A stretch of DNA of 21,303 nt from SYAC01 sp046048055. Lineage in GTDB: Bacteria; Planctomycetota; Phycisphaerae; Phycisphaerales; SM1A02. A model generated the notes under the pieces. It did not search any database. It was not told the origin of the DNA and was given only the letters and a program-made list of their open reading frames with translations. Made by a program: the position numbers and the translations under genes. The stretch lies in contig JBJOGW010000035.1 of the NCBI GenBank assembly GCA_046048055.1, positions 1 to 21,303 on the forward strand, written 5' to 3'. Below are positions 9,397-17,300 of the stretch, piece after piece; within the stretch, counting starts at the first letter, position 1, and every line of letters starts with the position of its first letter.

Positions 9397-9413
9397 TCCG
9401 GCCGTGGGCCGGA
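9397..9413 (+). terminator. small hairpin between recD and kbl
   Basis: TCCGGCC (9397-9403) and GGCCGGA (9407-9413) form a perfect 7-bp stem with a 3-nt loop, starting one base after the recD stop. No U tract follows. It may end recCBD transcription, or act as a DNA site just upstream of the kbl -10-like box. Confidence 0.35.
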
Positions 9414-9419
9414 TACCTT
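9414..9419 (+). promoter_or_regulatory. -10-like box TACCTT for a leaderless kbl mRNA
   Basis: TACCTT ends 7 nt before the kbl ATG at 9427, with no Shine-Dalgarno sequence between. A weak -35 resemblance (CTGATT, 9392-9397) lies across the recD stop. If used, kbl is its own transcription unit rather than the last gene of the rec operon. Confidence 0.45.
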
Positions 9420-9426
9420 CCGGGAC

Positions 9427-10650
9427 ATGACCACCGCCGTCGCGCCCACCTTCGCCAGCCGCACGCACACCATCCTCGAGGCGCTGAAGCAGAGCGGCCA
9501 GCTCAAGCACCTGCAGACCATCGAGGGGCCGATGGATGCCACGGTGAAGCTGACGGGTCACGGCGAGGTGGCATGCTTCTGCAGCAACAACTATCTCGGC
9601 CTGGCGAACCATCCCGATGTGGTGCAGGCGGGCATCGACGGCCTGAGGAAGTACGGCGCCGGCACCGCCAGCGTGCGATTCATCTGCGGCACCTTCGACT
9701 GCCACCACACGCTGGAGAGCACCATCGCGAAGTTCTACGGCGTCGAGGCGTCCTACACCTTCACCAGCTGCTGGAACGCGAACGAGGCCATCTTTCCCAC
9801 GCTGTGCGAGCCGGGCGACATCGTCGTGAGCGACGAGCTCAACCACGCCAGCATCATCGACGGCATCCGCCTGGCGGTGAGCATCAAGAAGGGCCTGTTG
9901 CGCGCCGTGTACAGGAATGGCGACCTGGCGGCCCTTGAGGCCAGGCTGGCCGAGGCGCGTGCCAATCCCGCCGTGACCGGCACCATCTGGGTGGTCACCG
10001 ACGGCGTGTTCAGCATGGAGGGCTCGCTCGCCGACCTGCCCAAGATCCGCGAGGTCTGCGACCGCTTCGGCGCGCTGCTGGTGGTGGATGACAGCCACGG
10101 CACCGGTGTCATGGGCCGCACGGGTCGCGGCACGCACGAGCACTGGAACATGCCCGCCACCAAGGTGGACTACTTCACCGGCACGCTGGGCAAGGCGCTC
10201 GGCGGCGGGGCGGGCGGCTACATCGCCGGCAGCCGCGAGGCCATGGACCTGCTGGTGCAGCGCGGACGCCCCACGCTCTTCAGCAACGCGCTGCCATGCA
10301 CCATCGCGTGCAGTGCCCAGCGGGCCATCGAGATTCTCATGCGGGAGCCGCAGCGTGTGGCCAAGCTGCGCGACAACGTGGCCGCCGCGCGGGCGGGCAT
10401 CCGCGAGGCGGGCTTCGAGGTGCTCGAGAGCCCGACCGCCATCTGCCCGATCATCGTGCACGACACCGCCAAGGCGATCGCCATGAGCAGGCGCCTTCTC
10501 GAGCTGGGCGTCTTCGTGATCGGATTCGGCTACCCCGTGGTTCCCGAGGGCCACGCCCGCCTGCGCGTGCAGATCAGCGCCGCGCACGAGCCGCAGCACA
10601 TCCAGAAGCTGGTCGACGGGCTGAAGCGGCTCAAGCTCGAGTTCGCCTGA
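9427..10650 (+). CDS. kbl: 2-amino-3-ketobutyrate CoA ligase (glycine C-acetyltransferase)
   Basis: This PLP enzyme of the alpha-oxoamine synthase family cleaves 2-amino-3-ketobutyrate with CoA into glycine and acetyl-CoA, the second step of threonine breakdown. The 407 residues are close to the E. coli 398. Diagnostic segments are FCSNNYLGLANHP, GAGTASVRFICGT, SDELNHASIIDGIRL (the DxLNHAS motif), VTDGVFSMEGSLADL, VVDDSHGTG and the PLP-lysine motif TGTLGKALGGGAGGY with K256. The SVRFICGT and TGTLGKALGG forms point to Kbl rather than 8-amino-7-oxononanoate synthase, serine palmitoyltransferase or ALA synthase, and the nearby tdh supports this. An in-frame upstream extension to 9310 would run into recD and is rejected. 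The gene is convergent with the PqiA-like gene, 9 bp away. Confidence 0.93.
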   Translation: MTTAVAPTFASRTHTILEALKQSGQLKHLQTIEGPMDATVKLTGHGEVACFCSNNYLGLANHPDVVQAGIDGLRKYGAGTASVRFICGTFDCHHTLESTIAKFYGVEASYTFTSCWNANEAIFPTLCEPGDIVVSDELNHASIIDGIRLAVSIKKGLLRAVYRNGDLAALEARLAEARANPAVTGTIWVVTDGVFSMEGSLADLPKIREVCDRFGALLVVDDSHGTGVMGRTGRGTHEHWNMPATKVDYFTGTLGKALGGGAGGYIAGSREAMDLLVQRGRPTLFSNALPCTIACSAQRAIEILMREPQRVAKLRDNVAAARAGIREAGFEVLESPTAICPIIVHDTAKAIAMSRRLLELGVFVIGFGYPVVPEGHARLRVQISAAHEPQHIQKLVDGLKRLKLEFA

Positions 10651-10655
10651 GCCGC
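10626..10655. terminator. hairpin at the kbl / pqiA-like convergent junction
   Basis: GCGGCTCA (10626-10633) pairs with TGAGCCGC (10648-10655) across a 14-nt loop; the kbl stop codon is part of the right arm. No U tract follows on either strand, so its role as terminator is inferred from position. Confidence 0.35.
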
Positions 10656-10659
10656 CCGG

Positions 10660-11697
10660 TCAGGTCGTGGCATGCATTCGTCGCAGGCTCTCGGCGGCGG
10701 CTCGCCGACCCAGCCAACCCGCCAGCGCCAAGGTGCCGGCGGCGGCCATCAGCAGCCACAGTCCGTGATCCACCTTCGTCCGGATGAGTGCCTGGCCCTC
10801 GAGCAGGAACAGCCCCAGGGCCACGCACATCACGTCCAGCATGCACCACTCGCGTGCAAAGCCGATCCAGCGGCGGCGTCGTCGGTGCACCCAGGGCCGG
10901 GCGGGCGCCAGCCAGGCCCACAGTTCCGCCAGAAGCACCCCGCCCGGCATGATGATCAGGCAGGCGAAACCCAGGAACGCCAGTGGCCAGTTCTGGTCGC
11001 GGAACAGCGTCCAGGCGGCGTTGCCGATGCCGTAGCTCTCGCTGCGGAGCAGGAACTGGTTGATGGTCAGGAAGGGCACGTTGATCGCGCCCGCGAAGCA
11101 TGCGATCGCCGCGAGAAGCGAGGCCAGGCCCGCCCAGCCCCTCCAGCCCGCCGCAGCCAGCAGGGATTGGCGCGCCGCGCGCCGCAGGCCGGGGTGCCCA
11201 CCCGGTCCCGCATCGATCGCCGTGGCCCAGATCGAGAGGCCCATGGTGAGCGCCACGGCGGTGAGAAAGGCGTACACCCCAAGGAAGGTGCTGGCGCTGA
11301 CCGCCCACTGATCGCTCGCGAGCATCATGAGCACGAGCACGCTGAACGGGTCCAGCATGCTCCACTTGCCAAGGCGGCCCATCCACTCCAGCACGTGCGT
11401 CCGTCGGGGGCCCGCCGGCAGCCGCGTCCAGGCCCAGGCCAGCAGCGCGATCTTGACGAACGGAAAGATCACGCTGAACCCGACGATCAGGCATGCGACC
11501 AGCCACAGCCGGGCCTCCCAGAGAAGTTGCACCGTGCGGAGAAGCGAGTAGGTCTCGCCCCCGGCGATGAACACGTCCACCCGCATGAAGTCCAGGAACA
11601 GCGCGGAGACCTGCAGGGTCAGGGCCGCACCGAGCAGCCCAAGCCAGATCCGGGAGCGGCCCGGGTTGCCGGCGTGCAAGGTGCAGCCCGTTTCCAT
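10660..11697 (-). CDS. PqiA-like inner-membrane protein, duplicated four-helix domain, no zinc ribbon
   Basis: This 345-residue membrane protein has about eight hydrophobic segments in two similar halves. The first half holds helices near residues 17-38 and 62-91, followed by the family motif GKWSMLD (110-116) and two more helices. The second half repeats the pattern with SYGIGNAAWTLF, a helix pair, and EWCMLD (283-288). The K/EW-x-MLD motif after a helix pair is the hallmark of the paraquat-inducible protein A family (PqiA, YebS/LetA), which in E. coli works with an MCE protein in lipid transport across the envelope. The CxxC zinc-ribbon pairs that precede each half in E. coli PqiA are absent, and no MCE (PqiB-like) gene lies nearby. 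The ATG at 11697 is chosen for its -10-like box; an ATG at 11814 would overlap the divergent efflux gene. Exact function is unknown. Confidence 0.75.
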   Translation of the reverse strand: METGCTLHAGNPGRSRIWLGLLGAALTLQVSALFLDFMRVDVFIAGGETYSLLRTVQLLWEARLWLVACLIVGFSVIFPFVKIALLAWAWTRLPAGPRRTHVLEWMGRLGKWSMLDPFSVLVLMMLASDQWAVSASTFLGVYAFLTAVALTMGLSIWATAIDAGPGGHPGLRRAARQSLLAAAGWRGWAGLASLLAAIACFAGAINVPFLTINQFLLRSESYGIGNAAWTLFRDQNWPLAFLGFACLIIMPGGVLLAELWAWLAPARPWVHRRRRRWIGFAREWCMLDVMCVALGLFLLEGQALIRTKVDHGLWLLMAAAGTLALAGWLGRRAAAESLRRMHATT

Positions 11698-11704
11698 CCG
11701 GACG

Positions 11705-11710
11705 AGCGTA
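11705..11710 (-). promoter_or_regulatory. -10-like box TACGCT for the PqiA-like gene
   Basis: Read on the minus strand, TACGCT ends 7 nt before the ATG at 11697. No Shine-Dalgarno sequence is present. It is preceded by TCGG, giving TCGGTAC, the same heptamer that precedes the opposite promoter. Confidence 0.5.
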
Positions 11711-11728
11711 CCGATCGGTCCTCGGTAC
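11708..11728. promoter_or_regulatory. inverted repeat / candidate operator between divergent genes
   Basis: GTACCGA (11708-11714) and TCGGTAC (11722-11728) are perfect inverted 7-mers separated by 7 bp. The left arm also forms a 10-bp palindrome ACCGATCGGT (11710-11719). The repeat covers parts of both divergent -10-like boxes, so a protein bound here would block both promoters. No regulator gene is adjacent. Confidence 0.55.
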
Positions 11729-11731
11729 CAT
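11726..11731 (+). promoter_or_regulatory. -10-like box TACCAT for the efflux operon
   Basis: TACCAT ends 6 nt before the ATG at 11738 and is preceded by TCGG. No Shine-Dalgarno sequence lies between box and start, so a leaderless mRNA is predicted. Confidence 0.5.
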
Positions 11732-11737
11732 CCCGCG

Positions 11738-13285
11738 ATGCCATCAGGCAAGGCATGGCGGCGAACCAGGTCGTGTGGCGTCTCGCTGGCATTCCTGCCG
11801 GTCGCGGCGTGCATGGTCGGTCCGGACTACCAGCAGCCCAGGCCGCTGCTGCCGGACGCCTTCAAGCCGGTGGAGTCGGCCAGCGTCACCTTCAGTCGCG
11901 AGGCGGACCTGGACCGGTGGTGGAGTCGCTTCAACGATCCCAAGCTGGACGAGCTGATGGAGCGTGCCCGCAAGGGCAACATCACGCTCATGGTGGCCGC
12001 GGCCAACATCGCCCAGTTCCGCGCCGGCTATGGCATCAGCTACAGCCAGCTCTTCCCGAGCCTGAACCTTGGCGCGAACTACAGCTACACGCTGCTCAAC
12101 TTCGCCGAGCTGGGTGGCGAGACCAGTTCCGATCCGTTCAACCAGTGGGGGTATGGCGTGCGAATCGCCACCTGGGAGATCGACCTGTTCGGCAAGATCC
12201 GCCGCGGCATGGAGTCCGCCCAGGCCCGGCTGCAGCAGAGCGTGGAAGGCTGGCGCCTGGCGCTGGTCAGCCTGCGGACCGAGGTTGCCAACGCCTACCT
12301 GCGGGTGCGCACGCTGCAGGCCCAGCGCGACCTGGCCCTTCGCAACCTGGACCTGCTTCAGCAGGTGTACGTGACCACGCAGGCCAAATTCAAGGCCCAG
12401 ACCGTCTCGCAGATCGAGCTGAGCGAGGCTGCCGCGCGGCTGGCCACGGCCAAGGCGTTCATTCCCAGCCTGAACGCCCAGATCCAGCAGCAATGCAACG
12501 GCCTCAGCGTGCTGCTGGGCGAGGTGCCGGGTCCGATGCAGGATGAGCTGGCCGCCTCCGCGCCGATCCCGCTGGTGCAGGGCGAGACGGCGGTGGGCAT
12601 TCCCATGGACCTGATGCGGCGACGAGCCGACGTGCTCCAGATGGAGCGCTCCCTTGCGGCCGCCATCGCCGACATCGGCGTGGCCGAGGCGGGCTACTAC
12701 CCCGAGCTCACCATCAACGGCACCTTCGGCATCGCGGCCACCAACTTCTCCGGCCTGGGAAACATCGGCAACCAGACGTTCGCGGTGGGGCCCGCCTTGA
12801 ACTGGAACTTCTTCAACGCGGGCCTGACCACCAGCCAGGTGCAGATGAAGCAGGCGGTGGCCCTGGGCATCGCGTTCCAGTGGCGCGAGACGCTGCTGAA
12901 GGCCGCCGGCGAGGTGCAGAGCGCCATCGGCAACTACGCTGGAGCCCGCGAGCAGATGAAGGCCTATGCCGAGACGCTGGGCGACACGCAGGCCATCTAC
13001 GACCTGGGCCTGGCCCGGTACAAGGCCGGCACCATCAGCATCACGCAGTTGCTGCAGCTGGCCCAGGTGGTCCTGGAGGCCGAGAACGGCTACGCCCAGG
13101 CACGTGGCCAGGCCAGCATCAACATGGTGGAGCTCTGTCGAAGCCTGGGTGGGGGCTGGGAGAGCGCGGAACTTCCGACCACCGGCCGCGATGCCTTCCG
13201 TGAGGGTGGACCCGACATGTGGAAGGAAGCGCCGCCCAATCCGCCCGAGAACCCGCCGGAGCCCGAAGCAGGAGTCACAGGATGA
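11738..13285 (+). CDS. outer-membrane efflux lipoprotein, NodT/OprM family (TolC-like)
   Basis: This is the outer-membrane exit channel of a tripartite RND pump. The 515 residues begin with a basic region (WRRTR), a hydrophobic stretch and a lipobox PVAAC, giving a lipidated Cys25 directly followed by MVGPDYQQP, the hallmark 'C-VGPDY-P' start of NodT-type factors. Two TolC-like repeats follow. The second is marked by PMDLMRRRADVLQMERSLAA, then ADIGVAEAGYYPELTINGTFG, the usual 'RRPD---AE--L-AA-A-IG-A-A--YP' pattern. The C-terminal tail after about residue 470 is proline-rich (PPNPPENPPEPE), probably unstructured. It is the first gene of the operon, whereas adaptor-pump-channel is the commoner order. 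The start ATG is the only good one, as the lipoprotein signal begins there. Confidence 0.9.
   Translation: MPSGKAWRRTRSCGVSLAFLPVAACMVGPDYQQPRPLLPDAFKPVESASVTFSREADLDRWWSRFNDPKLDELMERARKGNITLMVAAANIAQFRAGYGISYSQLFPSLNLGANYSYTLLNFAELGGETSSDPFNQWGYGVRIATWEIDLFGKIRRGMESAQARLQQSVEGWRLALVSLRTEVANAYLRVRTLQAQRDLALRNLDLLQQVYVTTQAKFKAQTVSQIELSEAAARLATAKAFIPSLNAQIQQQCNGLSVLLGEVPGPMQDELAASAPIPLVQGETAVGIPMDLMRRRADVLQMERSLAAAIADIGVAEAGYYPELTINGTFGIAATNFSGLGNIGNQTFAVGPALNWNFFNAGLTTSQVQMKQAVALGIAFQWRETLLKAAGEVQSAIGNYAGAREQMKAYAETLGDTQAIYDLGLARYKAGTISITQLLQLAQVVLEAENGYAQARGQASINMVELCRSLGGGWESAELPTTGRDAFREGGPDMWKEAPPNPPENPPEPEAGVTG
13270..13274 (+). promoter_or_regulatory. ribosome binding site AGGAG of the adaptor gene
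   Basis: AGGAG lies inside the 3' end of the channel gene, 7 nt before the ATG at 13282. It fixes the adaptor start there and shows that internal operon genes use Shine-Dalgarno initiation, unlike the operon head. Confidence 0.65.
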
Positions 13286-14373
13286 TCCATCGCATGCGTT
13301 CGATGTCCGCCTTGCTGCTGCTGGCCGCGCTGGCTGCGTGCGGCAAGCCCGCCTCACCGCCCGCCCGTCCGCCCGCCCCGGTGCGCACGGTCACCGTCGG
13401 CACAAGCGACGTCACCATCGCCCGCGACTATCCCGGGATCGCCGTGAGCGTGCGCACCGTCGAGATCGAGGCCCGTGTGGAGGGCTGGATCCTTCGGCAG
13501 GTCTACAAGGACGGCCAGGTGGTGCAGGCCGGCGACACGCTCTACCAGATCGACCCGGATCCGTTCCGCATCGCCCTGGAGCGGGAGCAGGCCAGCCTGG
13601 CGGCGGCCGAGGCGGCGCAGTTCAACGCCAAGCAGAAGTTCGACCGCAATCAGCCGCTGGTCGCCACCGGCGCCATCAGTCAGGAGGACTTTGATCAGCT
13701 GGACGCCGACCTTCGCAGCGCCGACGCCAAGGTGCTCGAGGCCAAGGCCGCGGTGGACCAGGCCCAGTTGCGGCTCTCCTACTGCACGGTGCAGACACCG
13801 GTGACCGGTCAGGCCAGCCGCACCCGCATCTACGAGGGCACGCTGGTGAAGCCGATGACGGGCGGACTGCTCACCGACGTTCGCCAGCTGGATCCGATCT
13901 GGGTGGAGTTCAGCCCGGTGGCAAGCGACATCCCGGCGTTGCGCGCACTGGCGGCCAAGGGAACGGGCCTGGCGGTGCGTGATCCCAGCGGATCATGGCG
14001 GGGCGCGGGACGCGTGGTGTTCGTGGACAACGCCGTGCAGCGGAGCACCGGCACCATCGTGGCCCGCGTGGAGGTGCCCAATCCCGGGCTCGAGGTGATG
14101 CCGGGGCAGTACCTGCAGGTGGACCTGCCGCAACGCTCGCTGCAGGCGGTGCCCACCATTCCCGAACAGGCCATCGTGTATCAGACGGCCGCCGCCACCG
14201 TGTGGGTGGTGCAGCCGGACGGCACGGCGAAGCCGATCGTGGTGCAGGTGGGCCCCAAGGGCGGCGCCGGCGTCGTGGTCACCGAGGGCCTCAAGGGCGG
14301 CGAGAAGATCGTGGTCGAGGGACAAGGACGCCTGCAGCCGGGTGAGAAGGTGGCGGAGGCGCCGCCGGCATGA
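13282..14373 (+). CDS. RND efflux periplasmic adaptor lipoprotein (membrane fusion protein)
   Basis: The protein bridges the inner-membrane pump and the outer-membrane channel. The 363 residues start with a lipoprotein signal ending LAALAAC (Cys20). The lipoyl half-motif region runs through EIEARVEGWILRQVYKDGQ and VVQAGDTLYQIDPDPF, followed by a coiled-coil hairpin (about residues 95-150, rich in Ala, Glu and Gln), then the second lipoyl half in LSYCTVQTPVTGQASRTRI and beta-barrel parts with DPIWVEFSP and MPGQYLQVDLP. This matches MexA/AcrA-type adaptors. The gene begins and ends with ATGA overlaps with its neighbours, so the three proteins should be made together. Substrate cannot be deduced from the sequence. 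Confidence 0.92.
   Translation: MIHRMRSMSALLLLAALAACGKPASPPARPPAPVRTVTVGTSDVTIARDYPGIAVSVRTVEIEARVEGWILRQVYKDGQVVQAGDTLYQIDPDPFRIALEREQASLAAAEAAQFNAKQKFDRNQPLVATGAISQEDFDQLDADLRSADAKVLEAKAAVDQAQLRLSYCTVQTPVTGQASRTRIYEGTLVKPMTGGLLTDVRQLDPIWVEFSPVASDIPALRALAAKGTGLAVRDPSGSWRGAGRVVFVDNAVQRSTGTIVARVEVPNPGLEVMPGQYLQVDLPQRSLQAVPTIPEQAIVYQTAAATVWVVQPDGTAKPIVVQVGPKGGAGVVVTEGLKGGEKIVVEGQGRLQPGEKVAEAPPA
14355..14359 (+). promoter_or_regulatory. ribosome binding site GGAGG of the RND pump gene
   Basis: GGAGG lies 10 nt before the ATG at 14370, within the end of the adaptor gene; the spacing is somewhat long but usable. Confidence 0.5.
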
Positions 14374-17300
14374 TCGACTTCTTCATCAAGCGGCCCATCT
14401 TCGCGGGGGTGGTGGCGATCCTGATGACGCTGGCGGGCGTGATCGGGGTGCTGGTGCTGCCGGTGGCCCAGTTTCCCAACATCACGCCTCCGGTGGTGCA
14501 GGTCACCGCCACGTATCCCGGCGCCAACGCCAAGGTGACTGCGGACAGCGTGACGCGACCACTCGAACTGGCCATCAATGGCGTGCCGGGCATGATCTAC
14601 ATGTCCAGCACCAGCACCGCCAGCGGCAGCACCAACATCACGGTGACCTTCCAGGTGGGGTACGACCTGGACATCGGTGCGGTCGACGTGCAGAACTACG
14701 CCAACAGCAGCCTGGCCCAGCTGCCCGAGGCGGCCCAGCGGCAGGGCGTGACGTTCAAGAAGCAGAGCACCAACCTGCTCATCGTCCCCTATCTCAGCAG
14801 CAGCGAGGGGCAGTTCGACAGCAAGTTCCTCGGCAACTACGGCCAGATCGTCATCACGCCCGCCCTGCAGCGCGTGCCCGGCGTGGGTGGCGTGACCAAC
14901 TTCGGGTTCCTGCAGTACAGCATCCGCGTGTGGATGGACACGCCCCGGATGGCGGCCATGGGGATCACGGCCCAGGAAGTCCAGGACGCCATCAAGGCGC
15001 AGAACCAGGACGTGGTGGCCGGCAACACCGGCTACGAACCCACCGTGGGTGACCCGCCGATGACCATGCAGGTCACGGCGCAGGGTCGCCTGGAGCATGT
15101 GGAGCAGTTCGAGCAGATCGTGGTGCGGGCCATGCCCGATGGCACGCTGGTGCGATTGAGCGACGTGGCCCGCGTGGAACTGGGCGCCCAGAACTACAGC
15201 AGCACGGCCAAGCTCAACGGCAAGGCGTGTGCGCTGCTGGGCGTGTACCAGACCCCCGAGGCGAATGCCGTCAGCGTGGCCGAGGGCGTTCGCAAGGTGA
15301 TGACGGACCTGGCTCCCAACTTCCCGGCGGGCGTGGAGAGCGGCATCTGCTTCGACAGCACGCAGTTCATCACGGAGAGCATCAACGAGCTGGTCCAGAC
15401 GCTGTTCGAGGCCATGGTGCTGGTGCTGATCACCATCTACGTGTTCCTGCAGCGGCTCAAGACCACGCTCATTCCCATGATCGCCATCCCGGTGAGCCTG
15501 ATGGCCACCTTCGTGGTCATGCTGGCCCTGGGCTTCTCCATCAACACGCTCTCGATGCTGGGGCTGGTGCTGGCAATCGGCCTGGTGGTGGACGACGCCA
15601 TCGTGGTGGTGGAGAACGTGGAGCGCAAGTTCGAGGAGGGCTTCACCGATGGGCGCCGCGCGGCCAGCCATGCCATGCGCGAGGTGCAGGGGCCCATCGT
15701 GGCCACCACGCTGGCCCTGGCCGCGGTGTTCGTGCCGGCCTCGCTGATGCCCGGCATGACCGGCCAGCTCTACAACCAGTTCGCCATGACGATCGCGATC
15801 AGCGTGATCTTCTCCGGAATCAATTCGCTCACCCTCAGTCCAGCGCTCTGCGGCGTGCTGCTTCAGGGCAAGCACCAGCCGGCGCAGCGCGGGCCGCTGG
15901 GCCTTTTCAACCGCGGCTTCGCGGCCCTCGAGAAGGCGTACGAGTCGCTGGTGGGATGGCTCGGACACGCCTGGAAGGGCGTGCTGGCGGTGCTGCTGGC
16001 GCTGTGCGTGCTGGTGGGCTGGATGTTCACGCGCACGCCCACGGCCTTCATTCCCGACGAGGACAACGGCTACTACTTCGTCCTGTACGGGATTCCCGCC
16101 GGCGGCAGCCTGGATCGCCTGCAGGAGCAGGCCGACCTGCTCCGCGACAAGCTGTCCAGGCTGCCCAACACCGACGACATCTTCGAGGTGAACGGCGTCA
16201 ACTTCCTCACCAACGCCAACCAGACCTACTGGGGCTTCCTGGTGCCGGTGATCAAGCCGTGGGAGGAGCGCGTGGGCCGCACCTCGGCCTTCGAGCTGAT
16301 CGAGCGAGCCAACCAGATCATTGCCGAGACACCGGGCATCATCGGGTTCGCCGTGGGCCCGCCGGCCATTCCCGGCCTGGGCAACGTGGGCGGCTTTCAG
16401 GCCCAGATCAACGATCTGACCGGCGCCGGAGGCGAGAAGCTCTGGCAGGTGTCGCAGCAGTTCATCGCCGAGGCCCGCAAGCTGGCCAGCGCCCGCGGCA
16501 TCACCACCACCTGGAGCACCGGCGTGCCACAGGTGTACCTGGAGATCGACCGGAGCAAGGCCGAGGCCATCGGCGTGCGGGTGGGCGATGTGCTCGGCAC
16601 GCTGCAGGCCCAGTTCGGAAGCGCCTACGTGAACCAGTTCAACCGCTTCGGCCAGGTCTACCAGGTGTACGTGCAGGCCGACGCGGGTTTCCGCATGACG
16701 CCGGAGGACCTGGATCGCATCTACGTGCCAAGCAGCGAGGGCGGGCAGTCGCCGCTCTCGTCGTTCTGCCAGGTCCGGCGCACCAGCGGCGGCGACGTGG
16801 TCACGCACTACAACGCCATGGACTCCGTCCAGATCAACGGCAGCACCAGCCCCGGTTTCAGCAGCGGCCAGAGCATCGCCGACTTCGAGAAGCTGGCGGC
16901 CGACGTGCTGCCGCGCGGGTACGACCTGGAGTGGACCGGCATCGTGCTGCAGCAGCTGCAGGCGGGCAACGCGGCGCCGATCGTGTTCGGCCTGAGCGTG
17001 ATCGCCGTGTTCCTGCTGCTGGCGGCGCAGTACGAGAGCTGGGTGCTGCCCCTGTTGGTGATCCTGGCGGTGCCGGGCGCCATGCTCGGTGCGCTCTGCT
17101 CGCTCTGGCTCATGGGCAACCCGCTCGACGTGTACGCCCAGATCGGACTGGTCATGCTGGTGGGCCTGGCGGCCAAGAACGCCATCCTGATCGTGGAGTT
17201 CGCCAAGGAGGCGCGTGAGAAGGGGGCCACGCCGCTCGAGGCGGCGCGCACGGCCGCACGTCTTCGCCTTCGTCCCATCCTGATGACGGTGTTCTCCTTC

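Noticed and set aside
11698..11814. Upstream ATG at 11814 for the PqiA-like gene
   Set aside because: It would overlap the signal peptide of the divergent channel lipoprotein and adds 39 residues without membrane or family features.
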